Positions 1 to 6,233 are shown, counted from the first letter of the stretch. The stretch is 6,273 nucleotides of DNA from Clostridia bacterium (GCA_017435185.1 JAFSFN010000157.1:1-6273); one strand, 5' to 3'. Notes: a model not told the origin generated them from the letters alone. Numbers and translations: made by a program.

Positions 1-1
1 A

Positions 2-385
2 CCGGCACAGACAGCCAAATATTTTGACCCCAACCTCACATATACTCCCCGTGTAGGTGAAGAAGATGTTGAAACCGTTGTGCTTCGCGGTGAGAGTGAT
101 ACAGCTGTTGAAACAGTAACATATTACTTTGTAAACAATGTATATTCAAGACAGGAGACAGTTACCGAATATGCTACAGAAGAAGGCGCAAAGAATGCAT
201 ATCCCCAGATAAGTCATCATGAAGATGCCAAGATAGAGGGCAACACTGTTTCATTCAAGTTTGTTTCCTACGCTTTCCAGGAAATGTCAAGGGACGAAGT
301 TCGTAACTACTGGCAGGATCTGTTCGATTCAGCTCCCGAGTTCTATGCAAACTATTCTATTTCAATAGTTGATAAGGCAGAATAA
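2..385 (+). CDS. Hypothetical protein, C-terminal part (5' end outside window)
   Basis: An open frame enters from the left edge and stops at TAA 383-385, giving about 127 visible residues. The GTG at 80 lies in the same frame, but the frame is open upstream of it with sensible protein-like residues (FDPNLTYTPRVGEED), so the true start is outside the window. The visible part is hydrophilic and rich in Glu, Thr, Val, Tyr and Asn, with no membrane segment. It has a patch of alternating polar and hydrophobic residues (TVTYYFVNNVYSRQETVTEY) and a Tyr/Trp-containing end (VRNYWQDLFDSAPEFYANY). This looks like a soluble beta-rich domain, possibly the outer part of a secreted protein or lipoprotein, but the N-terminus that would show this is missing. 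I do not recognise a family. It is transcribed towards the operon on the other strand. Confidence 0.75.
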   Translation, partial: PAQTAKYFDPNLTYTPRVGEEDVETVVLRGESDTAVETVTYYFVNNVYSRQETVTEYATEEGAKNAYPQISHHEDAKIEGNTVSFKFVSYAFQEMSRDEVRNYWQDLFDSAPEFYANYSISIVDKAE

Positions 386-397
386 AATATTAATTAT

Positions 398-413
398 GGG
401 GCGCTGCCCCTTT
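398..413 (+). terminator. GC-rich hairpin after the first gene, possible weak terminator
   Basis: GGGGC (398-402), loop GCT, GCCCC (406-410), then TTT. It lies 13 nt after the stop of the + strand gene. The 5-bp stem and short T run make it at best a weak terminator. It closely resembles the hairpin at 915-931 (GGGGC, AGA, GCCCC, TTT), so it may instead be one copy of a dispersed repeat family. Confidence 0.4.
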
Positions 414-452
414 CCACGGTCGCTTTTGAAAAAACGACGGAAAACCAATAAA

Positions 453-599
453 GCTCCGCTTTCGCTCAAGAACTTGTTCTTGAGCGAGGTTTCTCATGTG
501 CGGCTTGTGCTTTCAGCACGGTCAGCCGCACATGCAAAGTCAGAATTGCTCCGCAATTACTTCCACGCATTCGCCGCACATGTCGCCGAATGCTATTGC
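453..599. repeat. Intergenic tandem repeat, copy A (hairpin-rich, about 150 bp)
   Basis: First of two adjacent imperfect copies with a period of 148-152 bp. It holds four hairpins in order. H1 pairs CGCTCAAGAAC (463-473) with GTTCTTGAGCG (476-486) around a TT spacer. H2 pairs CATGTGCGGCT (495-505) with AGCCGCACATG (524-534) and encloses an inner stem, GTGCT (507-511) with AGCAC (515-519). H3 pairs AATTGC (544-549) with GCAATT (553-558). H4 pairs GCATTCG (567-573) with CGAATGC (587-593). Open frames cross it but resemble nothing, so I treat it as non-coding. It could be a dispersed repeat family or a structured RNA; I cannot name it. Confidence 0.8.
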
Positions 600-748
600 G
601 CTACCGCTTTCGCTCAAGAGGCAAGTCCTCTTGAGCGAGGTTTTGCATGGCGGAACTATGCCTACGGCATGGCCGTTCGCCCATGATAGGTCAGAATTGC
701 TTACGCAATTACTTCCACGCATTCGCCGTACACGCCGCCGAATGCTAT
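600..748. repeat. Intergenic tandem repeat, copy B (hairpin-rich, about 150 bp)
   Basis: Second copy, with the same four hairpins in the same order. H1 is CGCTCAAGAGG (611-621) with CCTCTTGAGCG (627-637), loop CAAGT. H2 is CATGGCGGAAC (646-656) with GTTCGCCCATG (675-685), pairing at 9 of 11 positions, with an inner stem ATGCC (658-662) with GGCAT (666-670). H3 is AATTGC (695-700) with GCAATT (705-710). H4 is GCATTCG (719-725) with CGAATGC (739-745). The segment from H3 to H4 is almost identical to copy A, while the H1 tip and H2 differ in sequence but keep most of their pairing. Confidence 0.8.
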
Positions 749-776
749 TAAAGCCTAAACGCTTGAAAGTTGGTTT
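741..776. repeat. Short direct repeat, first copy
   Basis: The segment that starts AATGCTATTAAAGCCTAAA and continues CGCTTGAAAGTTGGTTT is repeated 42 bp downstream, at 783-819, with a few substitutions and a one-base gap. Its first bases overlap the closing arm of hairpin H4 of copy B, so it continues the repeat array with a different module. Confidence 0.6.
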
Positions 777-782
777 GCGATT

Positions 783-819
783 AATGCTGTTATAGCCTAA
801 AACGCTTTTGAGTTTCTTT
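783..819. repeat. Short direct repeat, second copy
   Basis: The segment that starts AATGCTGTTATAGCCTAAAA and continues CGCTTTTGAGTTTCTTT matches 741-776 at most positions. It lies just before the bidirectional terminator. No coding potential is apparent. Confidence 0.6.
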
Positions 820-830
820 TAGTAAGACAT

Positions 831-866
831 AAAAAACAGCTTCGTCTTGTGATGAAGCTGTTTTTA
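831..866. terminator. Bidirectional intrinsic terminator between convergent units
   Basis: AAAAACAGCTTC (832-843) pairs perfectly with GAAGCTGTTTTT (854-865). In RNA the stem can extend through GTC/GAT with one G-U pair to a four-base loop at 847-850. Read on the + strand the stem is followed by a T run and ATTATT. Read on the - strand it ends in six Ts (836-831). It therefore suits termination both of the operon ending with holA (stop 47 nt upstream on that strand) and of transcription from the left-hand gene. Confidence 0.9.
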
Positions 867-884
867 TTATTCTTGTTTTTTGCT

Positions 885-904
885 TGCTTTTTTTCAAAAA
901 AGCA
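885..904. repeat. A/T-rich perfect hairpin next to the holA end
   Basis: TGCTTTTTT (885-893) pairs with AAAAAAGCA (896-904) around a two-base TC spacer. It lies between the holA stop and the main terminator. It may be an auxiliary terminator, or may form one composite element with the adjoining GGGGTTTAAGGGGC segment at 908-921. Confidence 0.5.
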
Positions 905-912
905 GGCGGGGT

Positions 913-1914
913 TTAAGGGGCAGAGCCCCTTTGTGCAGGAGTAAAGTTTTTCAGTATTGCAAAGAGCAGGGCTTCTTTATCGTCGAGCGTGCCCGATATC
1001 TTCAAGTGAGGAACATCGGCAAAATCGCAAACTGCCTGAATCAGCTGTTTGGCTGAAAACTGTTTGGCATAGTCATGTGCCTTTTGTGCCGCGAACGGAT
1101 GACCGCCCAATAAAGCTACCACTTTGTTGCGGTTAAGTCCGCTGTCGATGAGTTTCCTTGCACTGAGCATTACTTTTATGCGTCCTTCTATGAAAGAGGC
1201 TATTCCTATTGCCGATTCGCCGTCGTTAACAAGTGCGGTGAGCGCACGAAGGCCTTCGGTGGTTTTGCCTGCAAAGAAAGAATCGAGCATATCGAATATT
1301 CTGTATTCAATATTGGGTGTGACGATTTTTGATACAGCTTCGGGGGTTATCTCGTTGCCCAGCCCTACATAATCTGCAAGTTTGGCTAATTCGTTGTTTA
1401 ATGCGCTTATATCCGTTCCGAGCAGTGAAACAAGGCGGGAAGCAGCAACAGGACTTATGGTTGCATCAAGTTTTTTGGCGCTTGATGCGACAAACTGTAC
1501 TGCCTCTTTTTCTGAAAGCTCATCAAATATAACTGTCTTCTCTTGCTTCTTGAAATATTTAACTATTTCGAGCTTTTCATCGGCTTTTCCTCTGATGAAG
1601 AATATGAGCAATGTGGTATCCGGCAAGGACGGCAAATAGGCAATAAGCTGTTTTGCACTGTCTGATTTCGGTAAACACTTGCATACGATAACTCTTTTTT
1701 CTGCAAAGAAAGGAAGCGCTTCGCAGTTGTCGATGAGTTCGGATGTATTAAAATCATCGAAAAATTGAACATTCAAATCATAGGCTGTATCATCAACGGT
1801 TGATAATACGGCCTTGAGTGCGGCATCTTTTACAAATTCTTCCTTGCCGTGAAGAAGATAGCTTCCCGACAAAGCTCTGTTTTTTATTACGGAAAAAAAC
1901 TCTTTATGATTCAT
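913..1914 (-). CDS. holA: DNA polymerase III, delta subunit (clamp loader)
   Basis: HolA is the delta subunit of the clamp loader, which opens the beta sliding clamp and helps load it at primed sites. The 333-residue length is normal for the family. The N-terminus carries the family's YLLHGKEEFV motif (residues 19-28), the degenerate nucleotide-binding-fold start. The middle holds the helical domain (SALNNELAKLADYVG), and the C-terminal collar region includes the LLGGHPFAAQKA segment and the typical close LDDKEALLFAILKNF. The ATG at 1914 is 7 nt after the comEC stop and has no clear Shine-Dalgarno sequence, so translation probably depends on coupling or a weak site. holA directly after comEC is a common Firmicute arrangement. 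The final residues RGSAP and the stop are encoded within the hairpin at 915-931, so the C-terminus seems to have been set by an intergenic repeat. Confidence 0.95.
   Translation of the reverse strand: MNHKEFFSVIKNRALSGSYLLHGKEEFVKDAALKAVLSTVDDTAYDLNVQFFDDFNTSELIDNCEALPFFAEKRVIVCKCLPKSDSAKQLIAYLPSLPDTTLLIFFIRGKADEKLEIVKYFKKQEKTVIFDELSEKEAVQFVASSAKKLDATISPVAASRLVSLLGTDISALNNELAKLADYVGLGNEITPEAVSKIVTPNIEYRIFDMLDSFFAGKTTEGLRALTALVNDGESAIGIASFIEGRIKVMLSARKLIDSGLNRNKVVALLGGHPFAAQKAHDYAKQFSAKQLIQAVCDFADVPHLKISGTLDDKEALLFAILKNFTPAQRGSAP
915..931. repeat. GC-rich hairpin overlapping the 3' end of holA
   Basis: AAGGGGC (915-921) pairs with GCCCCTT (925-931) around an AGA loop. It begins inside the holA stop codon and covers the last five sense codons of holA. 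It matches the hairpin at 398-413 (GGGGC-GCT-GCCCC-TTT against GGGGC-AGA-GCCCC-TTT), so the two edges of the gene-free stretch carry the same kind of element. Confidence 0.7.
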
Positions 1915-1921
1915 AAACAGA

Positions 1922-3160
1922 TTATATAACTAAGCTCAATATTAGTGCAAGTATGCACAGCAATGTGATAATTACGGTTTTCGTTAAAGGTTTTCTGAAA
2001 TAGAAATCGGACATTACAAAAATAATGCAGTACATACATATCCCAACAGGTATTGGCATTATTATGTCTATTACGGAAAACGGCAGAGAACAAAGGAATG
2101 ATGAGAATGTAAATATTGCGTCATATACGAATTGAGCTAAAAATGCAATCAAAGACGCAAGCGGGAAGTATGCAAAACTTATTATTACTGCCGCAAAAGC
2201 GCAGATTACAAGCACAGAAACAAACGGAAGAAGAAAGATGTTGCCGAATATGGAGTATACAGCAAAATTTGAAAATGCGTTTATGCTTATTGGCATTACG
2301 CCGGCAGTGGCAGAAACTGAAACAGAAATATTCTCTGCAAGATAATGCGGAAAGAAACGATGGAAGGTTCGAGATAAAGTCGGATAAATGAGAACAATGC
2401 CTATAACGGCTGCAAAAGACATCTGAAACCCGAGATCAAACAGCTCAAGAGGAGAAATAAGAAGAATGATTAGCGCCGCCAAAGAAATCGAATTCGGTGC
2501 ATCATAACGTTCGTGAAGAAGCTGTGCACCAATAACTAATAATGACATGAGCGAAGCTCGCATCAAAGATGCTGGGAAAGCGGCAATACTGCAGTAGAAC
2601 AGCAAAAATCCGGCGCAGAAAAAGAAACGCAGGCGGTGCATATGTTTCGGGATTATTTTAGTGAAAAGCGAAATGAAGAATGAAACATGCAGACCTGACA
2701 ATGCGAGTATATGAGCGATGCCTGCACCGTTGAATATCTCTCTTTGATAGTGCACTATTCCTGACTTGTCGCCCCAAAGCATGGAGCAAAGTATGCCTGA
2801 GTCATCGGGGAAAAGAAGTGTGGTATTTTCTGTCAGCGCATCTCGCAGCGGTGTAAACAAATCGGCGAAACGACTTAAAAGAGAGTCAAGCACATTGCCG
2901 CAAAGATTAGCGATTACAAGTCTTGCAATGCCTAATGCGAAAGCGGCGATACAAAGACTTGTTCGTTTATACGATAAGGCATACACAATGAAAGCAAGCA
3001 GTACGGTAATAAGAACAAGTACTGAAGAAAACACTGCATCGATTTTGCTTGCGGTTAAAATGCCGAGACTGAAAAATGAGGCAAAACTCACAAGCGGCCT
3101 GAAATTAACAGGCCGTTTGTCGTTTATATATTCATTTGCCGTGGGTAGCTTAATCTGCAT
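1922..3160 (-). CDS. comEC: ComEC/Rec2-family membrane protein, shortened (competence core only)
   Basis: ComEC proteins form the inner-membrane channel for single-stranded DNA during natural transformation. The competence-domain signature is clear: GAGIAHILALSGLHV (about residue 145), FPASLMRASLMSLLV (about 195), then ISPLELFDLGFQMSF (about 236). About ten or more hydrophobic segments are visible: three near the N-terminus (about 22-86) and the rest from residue 150 to the end. The protein has 412 residues, whereas full-length family members have about 700-800. The metallo-beta-lactamase domain that normally follows is absent. The usual OB-fold stretch between the N-terminal helices and the core also seems missing, since helix 3 (IAAFALGIARLVIA) is followed almost at once by the pre-core segment LLSRFADLFTPLRDAL. 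The chosen ATG at 3160 overlaps ridA by 11 nt; a TTG directly before it (3163) is an alternative. No strong ribosome binding site is seen. The DNA-uptake role is unproven for this short form. Confidence 0.88.
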   Translation of the reverse strand: MQIKLPTANEYINDKRPVNFRPLVSFASFFSLGILTASKIDAVFSSVLVLITVLLAFIVYALSYKRTSLCIAAFALGIARLVIANLCGNVLDSLLSRFADLFTPLRDALTENTTLLFPDDSGILCSMLWGDKSGIVHYQREIFNGAGIAHILALSGLHVSFFISLFTKIIPKHMHRLRFFFCAGFLLFYCSIAAFPASLMRASLMSLLVIGAQLLHERYDAPNSISLAALIILLISPLELFDLGFQMSFAAVIGIVLIYPTLSRTFHRFFPHYLAENISVSVSATAGVMPISINAFSNFAVYSIFGNIFLLPFVSVLVICAFAAVIISFAYFPLASLIAFLAQFVYDAIFTFSSFLCSLPFSVIDIIMPIPVGICMYCIIFVMSDFYFRKPLTKTVIITLLCILALILSLVI

Positions 3161-3533
3161 CAATGACTGCTATAGCTTCAATCTCAACAAGAGCGGAAGC
3201 GGGGAGTGCCGCAACTTCAACGCAGGAGCGTGCAGGTGCATTTTCGGTGAAAACTTCGCCATAGAGCTTGTTTACTGTAGCAAAGTCTTTGAGGTCTGCA
3301 ACAAACACGGTAGTTTTTATAACATTTGCAATGCTTGTGCCTGCGGCAGTAAGAACGGCTTCAAGATTTTTGAGCACTTGAACAGTCTGAGCTTCAATGC
3401 CTTCGCAAAGTTTGCCTGTTTCGGGGTCTATGCCTATCTGACCTGAAGTGAAAACCATTGAGTCGGTTTTTACTGCGTGACTGTAAGGACCCAGTGCTTT
3501 TGGTGCGTTTTGTGCGTTTATTGTTTGTTTCAT
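3150..3533 (-). CDS. ridA: RidA family reactive intermediate/imine deaminase
   Basis: RidA (YjgF/YER057c/UK114 family) hydrolyses reactive enamine/imine intermediates released by pyridoxal-phosphate enzymes such as threonine dehydratase, and acts as a cytosolic trimer. The 127-residue length is standard. Visible hallmarks are LGPYSHA with Tyr17, FTSGQIGIDPETG (28-40), and the family signature PARSCVEVAALPASALVEIEAIA near the C-terminus. In that signature Arg102, Cys104 and Glu117 align with the substrate-binding Arg105, Cys107 and Glu120 of E. coli RidA, so the active site looks intact. The ATG at 3533 overlaps the rimI stop as ATGA and has a good ribosome binding site 8 nt upstream. Its place inside a tRNA-modification operon suggests co-expression rather than a shared pathway. 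Confidence 0.96.
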   Translation of the reverse strand: MKQTINAQNAPKALGPYSHAVKTDSMVFTSGQIGIDPETGKLCEGIEAQTVQVLKNLEAVLTAAGTSIANVIKTTVFVADLKDFATVNKLYGEVFTENAPARSCVEVAALPASALVEIEAIAVIDAD

Positions 3534-4006
3534 TTTTTATGCTCCTTTACTGTTTTTTCTATATCGTGATTCCAAAGAATCATTGCATCTTCGTTAGTGT
3601 CGGAATAGTAACGCTTGCGAATACCTGCACACTCAAAAGAGAGTGAAAAGTACATATTTTGAGCTATGGTATTCGAGTCCCTAACTTCAAGTGTCATTTC
3701 AGAAGCTGAAAACGTGAGTGCATATGCCATTATGGCAAGCATGAGCCGTTTGCCCAATCCTTTTCCACGGTGCAAGGGAGAAATACCGATGTTGGTTATA
3801 TGAGCTTCATTAAACATTACCCACATTCCGGCATAACCTATCACACAATCATCAAGTGTCATAACAAGATAATGTGCAACTTTATTTTTCAGTTCTCCTT
3901 CGAGTGATTCTTTTGACCAGGGTGAACGAAAACATTGCTTTTCAAGTTCTGCTACTGCGTCAATGTCGCATGAGTGCATCGGACGAATGATTGTATTATT
4001 TTCCAT
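3530..4006 (-). CDS. rimI: Ribosomal protein S18-alanine N-acetyltransferase
   Basis: This is a GNAT-fold acetyltransferase. RimI acetylates the N-terminal alanine of ribosomal protein S18 using acetyl-CoA. The 158-residue length is typical. Family features in order are: CFRSPWS (25-31, the RimI-type F..PWS), EAHITNIGISPLHRGKGLGKRLM (67-89), in which HRGKGLG forms the acetyl-CoA pyrophosphate loop, LEVRDSNTIAQNMY (106-119) with Glu107 and Tyr119 at the usual catalytic region, and RKRYYSDTNEDAMIL near the end. The usual glycine of the LGF motif is serine here (SLSFECAG). The ATG at 4006 overlaps the tsaB 3' end by 11 nt, with GGAG 7 nt upstream. Following tsaB is the usual bacterial position. 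A different target protein cannot be excluded from sequence alone. Confidence 0.93.
   Translation of the reverse strand: MENNTIIRPMHSCDIDAVAELEKQCFRSPWSKESLEGELKNKVAHYLVMTLDDCVIGYAGMWVMFNEAHITNIGISPLHRGKGLGKRLMLAIMAYALTFSASEMTLEVRDSNTIAQNMYFSLSFECAGIRKRYYSDTNEDAMILWNHDIEKTVKEHKK
3542..3548 (-). promoter_or_regulatory. Ribosome binding site of ridA
   Basis: On the - strand this reads AAAGGAG with 8 nt to the ATG at 3533. It lies inside the last codons of rimI and supports the ATGA-overlap start for ridA. Confidence 0.85.
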
Positions 4007-4640
4007 GCAAACGCTCCGCTTGTGACGGCTTCAAATAAAGAGGAAGGACTTGAACGCATATTATGTCCTTGTGTAAAAACGCATGTTTTGCAACATTTGC
4101 CGCTGATATATGTGCATCATCAAATTTTGCATCACTTATTTTTGCCGTTATTATTTCTTTGTGAATTGTTGCACCGTCACCCAAAAAAAGTGTACTGTCG
4201 GGTAATGTGCTTATAAATTCGTCAATTACTACTGCTGAGGGAGGCATCGTTTCTATGCCTTGAGTGTAATGAGCGGCATAACCGTTGCCGTTTCGTGCAT
4301 CCAAAAGAACAGCGGTACTTTGACTGTACTTGTAAAAAGCAAGCGCCTCCAAAGAGGAGACAGCCGCCATTTGCTTGTTTAATGCCATAGCCATAGCATT
4401 ACCTGTTGCAACGCCTATCCTGACTCCGGTAAAAGACCCGGGACCTACATCAACAGCTATCATATCTATTTGAGCGGGTTCGATAGCGGTTTCTTCAAAA
4501 AGCTCAGAAACAGTCGGCATCAATGTCTCGGAATGTGTTTTTCCGCCTGTACATATCTTTTCAATAACAGTATCCGTATCGCTGTTGTAAATGGCGACCG
4601 ATGCTGTTGAAGAAGATGTGGAGAGTGCTAAAATGAGCAT
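3996..4640 (-). CDS. tsaB: tRNA threonylcarbamoyladenosine biosynthesis protein TsaB
   Basis: TsaB (YeaZ) is a non-catalytic scaffold that binds TsaD and TsaE in the complex that transfers threonylcarbamoyl to A37 of ANN-decoding tRNAs. The 214-residue protein has the ASKHA-fold start LILALSTSSSTASVAIY, then HSETLMP (36-42), the diagnostic GPGSFTGVRIGVATG (66-80), LDARNGNGYAAHY (113-125), and the C-terminal YLKPSQAERL (202-211). In the first motif the common Asp of the DTS triplet is Ser7. Since TsaB is not the catalytic subunit, this need not impair it. The ATG at 4640 lies inside the end of tsaE (13-nt overlap), with AAGGAG 8 nt upstream. Its partner tsaD is not in the window. Confidence 0.95.
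   Translation of the reverse strand: MLILALSTSSSTASVAIYNSDTDTVIEKICTGGKTHSETLMPTVSELFEETAIEPAQIDMIAVDVGPGSFTGVRIGVATGNAMAMALNKQMAAVSSLEALAFYKYSQSTAVLLDARNGNGYAAHYTQGIETMPPSAVVIDEFISTLPDSTLFLGDGATIHKEIITAKISDAKFDDAHISAANVAKHAFLHKDIICVQVLPLYLKPSQAERLHGK
4014..4017 (-). promoter_or_regulatory. Ribosome binding site of rimI
   Basis: On the - strand this reads GGAG with 7 nt to the ATG at 4006, within the last codons of tsaB. It supports the 11-nt overlapping start. Confidence 0.7.
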
Positions 4641-5107
4641 TTTTCTAACTCCTTGACTATGTTTTCATAGTATTCGCCGTACGCTTTGATTATCATGCGG
4701 CGAGGCATATCACCATTGCCGAAAATAGCAATATCCAGTCTGTTTGCCGGAAGAAGTCCGAGTACATTTTCGGACCATTCCATTATTATTATTCCGTCAT
4801 GTGCACGTGAAATGTAGTCGTCAAAGCCTATAGCCGACAATTCGTCCTCGTCACAAAGCCTGTATGCGTCAAAATGGAAGAAGCATTTTCCGTTTGTTGT
4901 TGTGTGTTCACGAACTACGGTGAAGGTGGGACTTGCTATCTCGTCAATACCGAAACCTGATGCAACTGCTTTTGTAAGCGTTGTTTTGCCTGCTCCCAAA
5001 TCTCCGAACATGGCAATGAATCCGCCGTTGAAGAGAAGCTCTGACAGCTTTAAGCCCAAAGCATGTGAACTGCTTTGATTTATATTGTTGATAGTGTATT
5101 CAACCAT
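4628..5107 (-). CDS. tsaE: tRNA threonylcarbamoyladenosine biosynthesis ATPase TsaE
   Basis: TsaE (YjeE) is the small ATPase that drives cycles of the TsaB-TsaD t6A synthase. The Walker A motif GDLGAGKTT is at 35-43, followed by SPTFTVVREH (59-68), HFDAYRL (78-84) and IIIMEWSENV (106-115) with the family's EWSE. The 159-residue length is typical. The frame is open back to an ATG at 5167 inside tgt, but that would add 20 residues in the tgt overlap with no family resemblance. The ATG at 5107 gives the normal N-terminus (MVEYTINN) and lies 1 nt after the tgt stop. An AAGGAG site sits 12 nt upstream, slightly far, so coupling to tgt termination probably helps. Confidence 0.95.
   Translation of the reverse strand: MVEYTINNINQSSSHALGLKLSELLFNGGFIAMFGDLGAGKTTLTKAVASGFGIDEIASPTFTVVREHTTTNGKCFFHFDAYRLCDEDELSAIGFDDYISRAHDGIIIMEWSENVLGLLPANRLDIAIFGNGDMPRRMIIKAYGEYYENIVKELEKCSF
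4649..4654 (-). promoter_or_regulatory. Ribosome binding site of tsaB
   Basis: On the - strand this reads AAGGAG with 8 nt to the ATG at 4640, inside the tsaE coding end. It fixes the tsaB start in spite of the 13-nt overlap. Confidence 0.85.
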
Positions 5108-5108
5108 A

Positions 5109-6233
5109 TTATGACAAAGCTCCTTGTGCGGTGAGCTGACGGAAAAGATCGTAGAGTCTGTCTTCATTTATTGCAAGGCGTATATCTTCCATGAGTTTGA
5201 GCGAGAAACGCAAGTTATGCATTGTTATGAGCTGTGCGGCAAGTATTTCTTTTGCCTTTATGAGATGGCGTATATAGCCGCGTGTGAAGCCTTCACGGCA
5301 GGCATAACAATCACAGTTTTCGTCAATGGGCGAGAAGTCGTGCTCAAATGTTGCATTTCGAAGCATCTTTTTGCCGTTCATTGTTAAGGCAAGACCGTTT
5401 CTGGCTATTCTTGTCTGCAATACACAGTCAAACATATCAACGCCTCGCATTACGCCGTTTATAAGGCAGTCGGGAGAGCCGACGCCCATGAGATAATGCG
5501 GTTTGTTTTCGGGCATATGCGGCATGAGGACTTCGAGCATCTCATACATAAGTTCTTTGGGTTCACCGACCGACAGACCGCCGATACCGTAACCGAAGAA
5601 ATCCATATCCGTCAGCACTTTTGCGCTTTCAATGCGGAGGTTTTTGTACATTCCGCCCTGAACTATGCCAAAGAGTGCCTGATCACTCCGCTTATGCGAG
5701 TCCTGGCACCTTTTTGCCCAGCGGTGTGTGCGTTCCATTGCCGCCTTGGTATAACGCTCGTCAGCGGGATAGGGGGCACATTCGTCAAACGCCATGATTA
5801 TATCAGCACCCAGCGCTTCTTCGATCTCCATGACTTTTTCGGGAGTAAAAAAGTGTTTTCTGCCGTCAAGAAGAGAACGGAACTCAACGCCGTCTTCTTT
5901 TATTTTGTTGGATGCGGCAAGACTGAACACCTGAAAACCGCCGCTGTCCGTCAAAATAGGCTTGTCATAATTCATGAATTTGTGAAGACCGCCTGCATCA
6001 CGAATGAGCTCATGTCCCGGGCGTTCATATAAATGGTAGGTGTTTGCCAAAATTATTTGAGAACCTATTTCGTGAAGGTCACGGGGGAGCATGGCCTTTA
6101 CGGTGGCCTGTGTGCCGACGGGCATGAAACAGGGCGTCTCAATAGTGCCGTGGGGCGTGGTCAAAAGACCTGTGCGAGCACCTGTCTGTTTGCATATATG
6201 TGTAACTTTGAAATCAAATCCGATGTTTTTCAT
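5109..6233 (-). CDS. tgt: tRNA-guanine transglycosylase (queuosine pathway)
   Basis: Bacterial Tgt exchanges guanine 34 in the GUN anticodon of tRNA Asp, Asn, His and Tyr for preQ1, the entry of queuosine into tRNA. The 374-residue length is normal. Visible landmarks are: the TPCFMPVGTQATVK N-terminus (33-46), DSGGFQVFSL (96-105) with catalytic Asp96, DECAPYP (150-156), FGIVQGG (188-194), GGLSVGEP (218-225), and GVDMFDCVLQTRIARNG (264-280), where Asp269 aligns with the nucleophile. The zinc site is C307-x-C309-x2-C312 plus His339. The loop reads QTR where PTR is more usual; the active-site residues are intact. The ATG at 6233 overlaps the queA stop as ATGA. The nearest GGAG is 16 nt upstream, so coupled translation is likely. 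Confidence 0.98.
   Translation of the reverse strand: MKNIGFDFKVTHICKQTGARTGLLTTPHGTIETPCFMPVGTQATVKAMLPRDLHEIGSQIILANTYHLYERPGHELIRDAGGLHKFMNYDKPILTDSGGFQVFSLAASNKIKEDGVEFRSLLDGRKHFFTPEKVMEIEEALGADIIMAFDECAPYPADERYTKAAMERTHRWAKRCQDSHKRSDQALFGIVQGGMYKNLRIESAKVLTDMDFFGYGIGGLSVGEPKELMYEMLEVLMPHMPENKPHYLMGVGSPDCLINGVMRGVDMFDCVLQTRIARNGLALTMNGKKMLRNATFEHDFSPIDENCDCYACREGFTRGYIRHLIKAKEILAAQLITMHNLRFSLKLMEDIRLAINEDRLYDLFRQLTAQGALS
5120..5125 (-). promoter_or_regulatory. Ribosome binding site of tsaE
   Basis: On the - strand this reads AAGGAG with 12 nt to the ATG at 5107, inside the last codons of tgt. It supports the short tsaE start over the ATG at 5167, which would lie upstream of this site. 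The spacing is longer than optimal. Confidence 0.65.

Noticed and set aside
453..748. Possible CRISPR array
   Set aside because: There are only two units of about 150 bp with internal hairpins. There are no short identical repeats with unique spacers of constant length, and no cas genes are near.
369..795. Overlapping + strand open frames through the intergenic block
   Set aside because: They run through the hairpin repeats in different frames. The first also overlaps the end of the left-hand gene. Their translations are Arg/Ser/His-rich without protein-like pattern, and the repeat structure explains the sequence better.
386..830. Riboswitch or T-box leader
   Set aside because: The stretch lies between two converging 3' ends, so no gene in the window lies downstream for it to control. 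The hairpins do not match a leader-RNA class I know.
2766..3446. A 226-codon open frame on the + strand
   Set aside because: It lies antisense to the start of comEC and most of ridA, both of which have strong family motifs. Its translation shows no recognisable domain and it has no evident ribosome binding site.
5105..5167. Longer TsaE starting at 5167
   Set aside because: The extra 20 residues lie within the tgt end and upstream of the AAGGAG site, and do not match the TsaE N-terminus.
5496..6032. A 178-codon open frame on the + strand
   Set aside because: It is antisense to tgt, whose motifs cover the whole region. It is a shadow of the biased codon use of tgt.
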